From positions 1 through 17,264 of the forward strand of contig CAZLLV010000448.1 of assembly GCA_964560325.1 (NCBI GenBank): 17,264 nt of DNA. The letters are read 5' to 3'. Source of the stretch: CAZLLV01 sp964560325 (GTDB lineage Bacteria; Acidobacteriota; Thermoanaerobaculia; Multivoradales; DATKCC01). Shown in pieces: positions 6,981 through 12,458 of this stretch; the first letter of the stretch is position 1, and the number at the start of each line of letters is the position of its first letter. Position numbers and translations under genes: made by a program. The notes under the pieces are model-generated. The model was not told where the DNA came from. It made no database searches and saw only the letters and a program-made list of their open reading frames with translations.

Positions 6981-7754
6981 TCAGTACCGGAAGTGCTTGA
7001 TCCGTTCGCCCTTCCCGCCGATCTCCGTCATCGCCTCGATCCCGATGTCGAGGTGCGCTTCGGCCCATCCCGCGGTCACCTTCAGGTCGGAGACGTCGGT
7101 CTTGATCCCGTCCGGGGTGAACGGCAGGTCGGAGACGAGGAGGAGCGCGCCGCGCGAGATCGAGTTGTGGTGGCCGACGATGAAGATCGTCGCCGTCTCC
7201 ATGTCGATTCCGATGCAGGTGAGGTGCTGGAGGCGTTGTAGGAACGGCTTGTCGTGCTCCCAGAGGCGCCGGTTGGTGGTGTAGACGACGCCGGTCCGGT
7301 ACTCGTGCCCGTGGTCGACGATCTTCTCGGACACGAACTTGTGGAGCTTGAACGACGGCAGGGCGGGCACTTCGGGCGGCAGGTAGTCGGTGCTCGTGCC
7401 CTCGCCCCGGATCGCCGCGATCGGCAGGATGAAGTGGCCGAGCTCGGTCGAGTGCTTGAGCCCGCCGCACTTGCCGAGAAAGAGCACCCCCTTCGGCATG
7501 CGGGCGGTCAGGAGGTCCATCGCCGTCGCCGCGTTGGGAGAGCCGATGCCGAAGTTGATGATCGTCAGGCCCGCCGAGTTGGTCGCGGCCTGCATCGGGC
7601 GGCCGATCCCGCGCAGGTCGCAGGAGAAGCGTTCGCAGAAGCTTTCCATGTAATGATGAAAATTGGTGAGCAAAATGTACTCACCGAACTGGTCGAGCGG
7701 CATGCCGGTGTAGCGGGGGAGCCAGTTCTTCGCGATGTCCAGGCGGCTTTCCAT
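6981..7754 (-). CDS. amn: AMP nucleosidase, short form
   Basis: This 257-residue protein hydrolyses AMP to adenine and ribose 5-phosphate in purine salvage. It belongs to the nucleoside phosphorylase superfamily and has the short length of the TIGR01721-type enzyme, without the extra N-terminal domain of E. coli Amn. The N-terminus WLPRYTGMPLDQFGEYILLTNF is typical of the family. Other motifs are FGIGSPNAATAMD (phosphate pocket, ~68-79), LGKCGGL (~93-99), GIDMETATIF with M186-E187 for ribose/base contact, and LLVSDLPF with the catalytic Asp at ~209. A GTG eleven codons upstream (7787) is in frame, but ATG 7754 gives the family-like start. The gene lies directly before the YdiJ-type dehydrogenase in the same direction. 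This metabolic pairing is not one I recognise. Confidence 0.88.
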   Translation of the reverse strand: MESRLDIAKNWLPRYTGMPLDQFGEYILLTNFHHYMESFCERFSCDLRGIGRPMQAATNSAGLTIINFGIGSPNAATAMDLLTARMPKGVLFLGKCGGLKHSTELGHFILPIAAIRGEGTSTDYLPPEVPALPSFKLHKFVSEKIVDHGHEYRTGVVYTTNRRLWEHDKPFLQRLQHLTCIGIDMETATIFIVGHHNSISRGALLLVSDLPFTPDGIKTDVSDLKVTAGWAEAHLDIGIEAMTEIGGKGERIKHFRY

Positions 7755-7804
7755 GGGTGGATTCCGGGCGGGAGAAAAGCCTAGCACGGGGATCGGCCGG
7801 GGGC

Positions 7805-7819
7805 TGGCACGCGGTTTGC
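7805..7819 (+). promoter_or_regulatory. sigma-54 (-24/-12) promoter
   Basis: TGGCACG at 7805-7811, four bases, then TTGC at 7816-7819 match the RpoN consensus TGGCACG-N4-TTGC exactly, with the required GG-N10-GC spacing (GG 7806-7807, GC 7818-7819). Transcription would start near 7831, just upstream of AAGGAGG (7835-7841) and ATG 7851. Sigma-54 promoters need an enhancer-binding activator; none is encoded in the window. Confidence 0.7.
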
Positions 7820-7850
7820 CTTCTTCCCGTCCCGAAGGAGGATGACCTCA

Positions 7851-8111
7851 ATGCAGATCACGACCTACACGCCCCAACCCGTCCAGCCGCCCCAGCCCGT
7901 CGAACCGTTGGGCATCGACTGGGTTCCGCAAGTCGAGCGCTGGCGCTCCTCGCGCCGGATCGTCGGCGTCTACGAGCAGGAGGTCACCAAGGAGCTCGAG
8001 GGCGAGACCGTCACCCGCCGCGGCACCGCGGCCGACCCGGTGGTCCTGATCGAGGACGTCGAAGGCACCCAGTCGCTCCACCTCGCGAGCGAGCTCGGCA
8101 TCATCTTCTAG
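7851..8111 (+). CDS. hypothetical 86-residue protein with a proline-rich N-terminus
   Basis: I do not recognise this protein. The start is ATG 7851, 9 bases after AAGGAGG (7835-7841); an ATG at 7842 directly abuts that SD and is too close. The N-terminus YTPQPVQPPQPVEPLG is Pro/Gln-rich and probably unstructured. It is followed by WVPQVERWRSSRRIVGVYEQE, an acidic/basic middle, and a hydrophobic end LHLASELGIIF. There is no signal peptide and there are no cysteines. Its base composition matches the neighbouring genes. It lies behind a near-perfect sigma-54 promoter, diverges from amn, and is 96 bases upstream of the secreted amidohydrolase in the same direction, so the two may share a transcript. 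It could be a small regulatory or stress protein or a modified-peptide precursor; nothing in the sequence decides this. Confidence 0.65.
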   Translation: MQITTYTPQPVQPPQPVEPLGIDWVPQVERWRSSRRIVGVYEQEVTKELEGETVTRRGTAADPVVLIEDVEGTQSLHLASELGIIF

Positions 8112-8118
8112 AGCCGCC

Positions 8119-8134
8119 CGTGACAAAGGTCACG
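8119..8134. promoter_or_regulatory. CRP/FNR-like inverted repeat
   Basis: CGTGAC-AAAG-GTCACG is a perfect 6-4-6 inverted repeat and contains GTGA-N6-TCAC, the core of CRP-family sites. It lies between the small gene and the amidohydrolase. It is not followed by a T-run, so it is a poor terminator. The regulator and the function are guesses. Confidence 0.3.
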
Positions 8135-8176
8135 CGAGCCGGTTACGTCTGCCACTAGGGCGGCGTCGGGCGGAAG

Positions 8177-8207
8177 GGGGAGACTCTCCTCGAAAGGAGA
8201 TCTCCCC
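8177..8207 (+). promoter_or_regulatory. RNA hairpin burying the SD of the amidohydrolase
   Basis: GGGGAGA (8177-8183) pairs with TCTCCCC (8201-8207). After one bulged C (8184), TCTCCT (8185-8190) pairs with AGGAGA (8195-8200) around a CGAA loop. The 13 base pairs contain the whole SD (AAGGAGA) and end on the base before the GTG start at 8208. Such a stem would limit ribosome access unless it is opened by a factor, a temperature change, or ribosomes arriving from upstream. There is no U-run, so it is not a classical terminator. Confidence 0.55.
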
Positions 8208-10034
8208 GTGAACCGAACCCCCTCCGCCGCCACCCTCGCTCCGCTGACCCTGGCCGCTCTGCTGGCGCTCGCCGCGCCGGCGTGCGCGGCCCCTTCCGAA
8301 AACACCTCGTTCGCCGTCACCGGCTCGCGCGTCTTCGACGGTGAGCGCACCCTCGACCGCGCCACGGTCGTGGTGCGCGACGGCCGGATCGTCGCCGTCG
8401 GCGCCGATGCCGCCGTGCCCGACGGCGTGGAGGTGATCGACGGGAGCGGCGGGACTCTCCTGCCCGGCCTGATCGACGCCCACACCCACACCTTCGCCGA
8501 CGCGCTCGAGCGCGCGCTCGTCTTCGGAGTGACGACCGAGCTCGACATGTTCACCGACCACCGGTTCGCCGCCGCCATGCGGGCGGGGCAGGCGAACGGC
8601 GGCGCGCCCGGGCGGGCCGATCTCTTCTCGGCCGGCACCCTGGTCACCACGGCCGGCGGTCACGGCACGCAGTTCGGCCTGCCGATCCCGACGCTCGACG
8701 GCCCTGCCGGGGCCGAGGCCTTCGTCACCGACCGGCTCGCCGAGGGCTCCGACTGGATCAAGATCGTCTATGAATCGGCGACCCCGACCCCGATCCCGAC
8801 GATCGACCGCGCCACGCTCTCCGCGGTGATCGACGCCGCCCACGCGCAGGAGGCGCTGGCGGTGGTCCACGCCACCAGCCACGACGGCTTCGCCGAGGCC
8901 GTCGAAGAGGGGGCCGACGGCCTGATCCACGTCTTCCGGGACCGGTCGCCGACCGAGGATCTGGCTTCGAAGACGAAGGCCGCCGGGGCGTTCGTGATCC
9001 CGACGCTCACCGTCCTCGCGCGCCTCGGGGCGGAGCCGGGCGGGGAGACCTTGGGCGACGACCCGGCGCTCCGGCCCTACCTGCGAAGCGGCGAGCTGAA
9101 GAACCTGGAGGCGTCGTTCCCCTCCCGGCCCGGCTCGACCTCCAACATGCAGCACGCCCTCGACGCCGTGCGCCGTCTCCACGCGGCGGGCGTGCCGATC
9201 CTCGCCGGCACCGACGCCCCCAACCCCGGCACCGTCCACGGTGCCAGCCTGCACGAGGAGATGGCGATGCTGGTTCGCGCCGGCCTGACGCCTGCCGAAG
9301 CGCTCGCCGCCGCCACCTCGGTGCCCGCCGACGCCTTCGGTCTCGCCGACCGGGGGCGGATCGCTCCGGGACTGCGCGCCGACCTGGTGCTGGTCGACGG
9401 CGACCCGACGCGGGACGTGACCGCCACCCGCGGCATCCGCCACGTCTGGAAGGCGGGGTACGCGGTCGACCGGCCCCCGGTCGAGGACGGTGTCGAGGCG
9501 GGCTCGCCCGAGCCGGGCACGAACGGCATCGGGCCGGGTGCGCTCGCCGACTTCGAGGACGGCATGACGGCGCGCGCCGGCTACGGCTGGCAGGAGACGA
9601 CCGACGAGATGATGGGCGGCGCTTCGACCGTCGAGGTGACGGTCTCCGAGGGCGGCGCCGGCGGCTCGGGTGTCTCCGGCCAGGCCCTCGCGATCGAGGG
9701 GGAGGTCCGCCCCGGCTTCATGTTCCCCTGGGCGGGCGCCATGTACTTCCCGGGGGCGATGCCGATGCAGCCGGCCGATCTCTCGACCACCCGTGGGGTG
9801 GCGTTCGAGACGCGCGGCGACGGCGGCACCTACCGGCTGCTGGTCTTCGCCGAGTCGCTGGGGCAGATCCCGGCGAGCGCCAGCTTCGAGGCCGGCCCGG
9901 AGTGGGCGCGGCGCGAGGTGACCTGGGAGGAGCTGGGTCTCGACGGCAAGGGCGTCACCGGCCTGGTCTGGACCGGCGGGCCGGAGCCGGGCGAGTTCGC
10001 CTTCCGGATCGACGACGTCGAGCTCTTGCCGTAG
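8208..10034 (+). CDS. secreted amidohydrolase with C-terminal CIA30 domain
   Basis: This 608-residue protein starts with GTG 8208 after AAAGGAGA (8193-8200). Residues 1-28 form a signal peptide ending PACAAPS, so the enzyme acts outside the cytoplasm. The amidohydrolase domain (~30-425) shows the metal-binding DAHTHTF (H92, H94), a possible bridging lysine in DWIKIVYES (K185), HATSHDG (H221, H225), and the catalytic Asp in LAGTDAPNPG (D336). It closes with the usual small beta domain (DLVLVDGDPTRD). Residues ~442-608 resemble the CIA30/NDUFAF1 jelly-roll: a start FEDG, DEMMGGAST, a strand with RGVAFETRGDGGTYRLLVF, and an end FRIDDVELLP. The first domain is an imidazolonepropionase/prolidase-like hydrolase of unknown substrate; the second probably binds a ligand or carbohydrate. 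The gene may be read with the preceding small gene. It converges on DUF885 with 3 bases between stops. Confidence 0.85.
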   Translation: MNRTPSAATLAPLTLAALLALAAPACAAPSENTSFAVTGSRVFDGERTLDRATVVVRDGRIVAVGADAAVPDGVEVIDGSGGTLLPGLIDAHTHTFADALERALVFGVTTELDMFTDHRFAAAMRAGQANGGAPGRADLFSAGTLVTTAGGHGTQFGLPIPTLDGPAGAEAFVTDRLAEGSDWIKIVYESATPTPIPTIDRATLSAVIDAAHAQEALAVVHATSHDGFAEAVEEGADGLIHVFRDRSPTEDLASKTKAAGAFVIPTLTVLARLGAEPGGETLGDDPALRPYLRSGELKNLEASFPSRPGSTSNMQHALDAVRRLHAAGVPILAGTDAPNPGTVHGASLHEEMAMLVRAGLTPAEALAAATSVPADAFGLADRGRIAPGLRADLVLVDGDPTRDVTATRGIRHVWKAGYAVDRPPVEDGVEAGSPEPGTNGIGPGALADFEDGMTARAGYGWQETTDEMMGGASTVEVTVSEGGAGGSGVSGQALAIEGEVRPGFMFPWAGAMYFPGAMPMQPADLSTTRGVAFETRGDGGTYRLLVFAESLGQIPASASFEAGPEWARREVTWEELGLDGKGVTGLVWTGGPEPGEFAFRIDDVELLP

Positions 10035-10037
10035 CGC

Positions 10038-11801
10038 CTACGCCCGCGCCTTCTCCGCGGCGATCCAGCGGCGGACGTTCTCCTCCAGCACCGGCAGCGG
10101 CACGGAGCCGTGGAGGAGCACGGTGTCGTGGAACCGCCGCACGTCGAAGTCGGTCCCCAGCGCCTCCTCGGCCTCGGCGCGCAGGCGCCGGATCTCGAGC
10201 TCGCCCATCTTGTAGGCGAGCGCTTGGCCCGGCCAGGAGATGTAACGGTCGGTCTCGGTCGTGATCTCGTGGAGCGACAGGGCGGTACGCTCCGCCATGT
10301 AGTCCATCGCCTGCTGCCGGGTCCAGCCCTTCGCGTGGAGGCCGGTGTCGACCACCAGCCGGCAGGCGCGCCACATCTCGTAGGTCAGGCGGCCGAAGTT
10401 CGAGTACGGATCGGTGTAGAAGCCGGCCTCGAGGCCGAGGCGCTCGGAGTAGAGCCCCCAGCCCTCGCCGAAGGCCGAGATGTACGAGTACTGCCGGAAG
10501 TCGGGCAGATCCTCCAGCTCCTGCGCCAGCGCGTTCTGCAGGTGGTGGCCGGGGACCGCCTCGTGGAGGGTGAGCGCTTCGAGCGCGTAGTACGGGCGGC
10601 TCGACAGGTCGTAGGTGTTCACCCAGTAGGTTCCGGCCTCGGTGCTCCCCTTGGGCGCGCCGACGTAGCGGCCCGCCGTGTACTTCGGCGCGATGTGATC
10701 GGGCACCGGCTCGACGCCGTAGGGCAGGCGCGGGAGCGTGGCGAAGAGCGAGGGCAGCTCGGCGTCCATCCGCTTGGCGATCCGCGACGCCCTTTCGAGC
10801 AGCTCCTCGGCGCTCTCCGGGTAGAAGCGCGGGTCGGTGCGCAGGAAGGTGAGGAACTCCTCGAAGCCCCCCTCGAAGCCGACCTCTTCGATCACCCGCC
10901 GCATCTCGGCCTGGATTCGCTCGACCTCGCGCAGGCCGATCTCGTGGACGTCGTCGGGCGTCACGTCGAGGGTCGTGAACTTGCGCACCAGGAAGGCGTA
11001 GTAGTCCTCGCCTCCGGGCAGCTCGTAGGCGCCGAGCGTCTCCCGCGCCCCGGGCACGTACTCGTCCTCGAAGAAGCGGAGGAAGCTCCGATAAGCGGGC
11101 ACCACGCCTTCGGCGATCGCCGCCCGGCCGGCTCCCCGCAGGCGCTCCCGCTCGCCCTCGGGCACGCCGGTGGGAAACTCCTCGAACGGCGCCCAGAAGA
11201 CGCTCTCCTGCGGATCGTCCACCACGTGGGCGGCGATCGTCGCTTCGTAGCCGTCGAGCACCACGCGCGGCAGGGTCATCCCCCGATCGAGACCGAGGCG
11301 CATGTTGTCGATGTGCTGGCCGAAGTAGCGCGGCATCGCGCGCAGCCGCGCGATGTAGCTCTCGTAGTCGCCGACCGTCGCGAGCGGCACCTCGTTCGGC
11401 AACCGCGACATGCCGATGTGGAAGCCGGAGTCGGCGTTGATCGGGATCTGCCAGTCACCGAACTCGCTCTCCGCCGCCCGCTCCTCGAGCTGGTCGCGAA
11501 AGATGTCGTAGCTCACCCGGTCCTCGGCCGGCAGGCCCTCGCGGTCGATCGCGTCGAGATCCGCCAGGAAGCCTCGCGTTCGCTCCAGGCGGCGGGCGCG
11601 ATCCTCGGCGCCCACCGCCGGCAGCCGATCGCCGTACTCGTGCCGGCCGACGTCGGTGGCCAGGAGCGGGTTCTCCTCCAGCCGCCACTCCCACTCGCGC
11701 TCGAAGAGCTGGTGCAGCCGGGTCGAGTCGTCCGTCTCGGCGGCGGCGAGCCCGAAGGCGAGGAGGACGGCGAGGGACAGGGAGATGGCGAGTCGTCTCA
11801 T
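10038..11801 (-). CDS. secreted DUF885 family protein, probable zinc peptidase
   Basis: This 587-residue protein starts at ATG 11801. The frame extends further upstream without a stop, but the product from here begins with a clear signal peptide (MRRLAISLSLAVLLAFGLAAAET) and GGAG lies 9 bases ahead. DUF885 proteins belong to the gluzincin-like peptidase clan. The motif HEAVPGHH (residues 413-420) supplies the metal-binding histidines and catalytic Glu, and EGWGLYSERLG (~445) supplies the further Glu. Upstream lies the conserved stretch IPINADSGFHIGMSRLP. The length is normal for the family, and no defect is seen. The likely role is cleavage of peptides in the periplasm or outside the cell; the substrate is unknown. 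It is divergent from the BlaI-like repressor, so its promoter lies close to that repressor's operator and it may be a target. Confidence 0.85.
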   Translation of the reverse strand: MRRLAISLSLAVLLAFGLAAAETDDSTRLHQLFEREWEWRLEENPLLATDVGRHEYGDRLPAVGAEDRARRLERTRGFLADLDAIDREGLPAEDRVSYDIFRDQLEERAAESEFGDWQIPINADSGFHIGMSRLPNEVPLATVGDYESYIARLRAMPRYFGQHIDNMRLGLDRGMTLPRVVLDGYEATIAAHVVDDPQESVFWAPFEEFPTGVPEGERERLRGAGRAAIAEGVVPAYRSFLRFFEDEYVPGARETLGAYELPGGEDYYAFLVRKFTTLDVTPDDVHEIGLREVERIQAEMRRVIEEVGFEGGFEEFLTFLRTDPRFYPESAEELLERASRIAKRMDAELPSLFATLPRLPYGVEPVPDHIAPKYTAGRYVGAPKGSTEAGTYWVNTYDLSSRPYYALEALTLHEAVPGHHLQNALAQELEDLPDFRQYSYISAFGEGWGLYSERLGLEAGFYTDPYSNFGRLTYEMWRACRLVVDTGLHAKGWTRQQAMDYMAERTALSLHEITTETDRYISWPGQALAYKMGELEIRRLRAEAEEALGTDFDVRRFHDTVLLHGSVPLPVLEENVRRWIAAEKARA

Positions 11802-11870
11802 GACGCGGAGGCTCCGGGAGATCGGTTGGAGGGGTGCGGAGGGCTCGGATCGTGCCGAGTCTAACGCGCT

Positions 11871-11888
11871 GAAAACAACGGTGTTTTC
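11871..11888. promoter_or_regulatory. GAAAACA-N4-TGTTTTC inverted repeat upstream of the DUF885 gene
   Basis: A perfect 7-4-7 inverted repeat stands 70 bases upstream of the DUF885 start. On the minus strand it covers the -35 zone of a possible promoter whose -10 would be TAGACT (minus-strand reading of 11856-11861). It is AT-rich against a GC-rich background and lacks a T-run. An operator is the simplest reading; the regulator is unknown. Confidence 0.35.
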
Positions 11889-11944
11889 GTAGCTATTTCC
11901 CTTCGGTCCCGGCACCTCGTCGAGCTCTCTTCGACCCGGGGGGG

Positions 11945-11973
11945 TTGACAACGGGACGATGTGCCATAAAAAT
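11945..11973 (+). promoter_or_regulatory. promoter of the BlaI/M56-ankyrin operon
   Basis: A perfect TTGACA -35 (11945-11950) is followed by an AT-rich -10 zone. AAAAAT at 11968-11973 has a 17-base spacer, and TAAAAA at 11967-11972 has 16. This is the most canonical housekeeping-type promoter in the window. Transcription would start near 11980, inside the inverted repeat that begins at 11960. Confidence 0.6.
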
Positions 11974-11998
11974 AACACCATGCTACGTAAATGGCACA
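11960..11998. promoter_or_regulatory. candidate BlaI-type operator, TGTGCCAT-N23-ATGGCACA
   Basis: TGTGCCAT (11960-11967) and ATGGCACA (11991-11998) form a perfect 8-bp inverted repeat spanning the -10 and start site. The small palindrome TACGTA (11984-11989) lies within it, recalling the TAC/GTA cores of BlaI/MecI sites. Its position suits autorepression by the product of the next gene. The arms are three helical turns apart, which could hold two dimers. Confidence 0.5.
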
Positions 11999-12053
11999 GG
12001 CGTTCCAGCTCGGCCGCGGGCCGCTTCGCGGTTCCCTCCCCGGGAGCGCGGCG

Positions 12054-12458
12054 ATGACCCGTGGTGGCCTCCAACAGCTCAGCCGGCGCGAACGGCAGAT
12101 CATGGACATCCTCTTCGAGCTGGGTGAAGCACCGGCCGAGGACGTGCGCGTCCGGTTGCCCGATCCGCCCAGCTACTCGGCGGTCCGCACCATGCTGCGG
12201 AAGCTCGAGGACAAGGAGATCGTCGGTCACCGCGAGGAGGGCCTGCGCTACGTCTACACGCCGGTCATCTCGCGGGAGGAGGCGCGCCAGTCCGCGGTCT
12301 CGCGGCTGGTGCGGGTCTTCTTCGAAGGCTCGACGGCGCAGGCGGTCAATACCCTGGTCGGTCTCTCGGCCGGCGAGCTCTCGGAGTCCGATCTGGACGA
12401 TCTCGCCGGAACCATCGAAGCGGCACGCAAGAACAAGCGGAAGGAGAAGAGCTCATGA
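12054..12458 (+). CDS. BlaI/MecI/CopY family repressor
   Basis: This 134-residue protein is a winged-helix repressor. The N-terminal DNA-binding domain reads LSRRERQIMDILFELGEAPAEDVR, then SYSAVRTMLRKLEDKEIVGH (recognition helix ~41-52) and a wing, EGLRYVYTPVISREEA. A C-terminal dimerisation helix follows, with AVNTLV at 97-102 near the position where BlaI and MecI are cut during induction. An in-frame ATG at 11991 would put the operator inside the coding sequence and lacks an SD. ATG 12054, with GGGAG 7 bases upstream, gives the family-like start. The stop overlaps the M56 gene start as ATGA, the usual blaI-blaR1 layout. It probably represses its own operon and perhaps the divergent DUF885 gene. 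No beta-lactamase gene is nearby, so a resistance role is not implied. Confidence 0.88.
   Translation: MTRGGLQQLSRRERQIMDILFELGEAPAEDVRVRLPDPPSYSAVRTMLRKLEDKEIVGHREEGLRYVYTPVISREEARQSAVSRLVRVFFEGSTAQAVNTLVGLSAGELSESDLDDLAGTIEAARKNKRKEKSS

Noticed and set aside
8130..9443. 437-codon minus-strand open frame opposite the amidohydrolase
   Set aside because: It lies antisense to DAHTHTF and other conserved motifs and has a low-complexity Gly/Arg/Val composition.
10110..11864. 584-codon plus-strand open frame opposite DUF885
   Set aside because: The minus strand has the signal peptide and HEAVPGHH; this frame has none of these and ends in low-complexity sequence.
11991..12053. Upstream ATG for the BlaI-like gene
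   Set aside because: It has no SD and lies inside the operator repeat, and the extra 21 residues are unlike the family N-terminus.
11802..12230. Upstream extension of the DUF885 frame to a 730-residue product
   Set aside because: It would place the signal peptide in the middle of the protein and run through the divergent promoter region.
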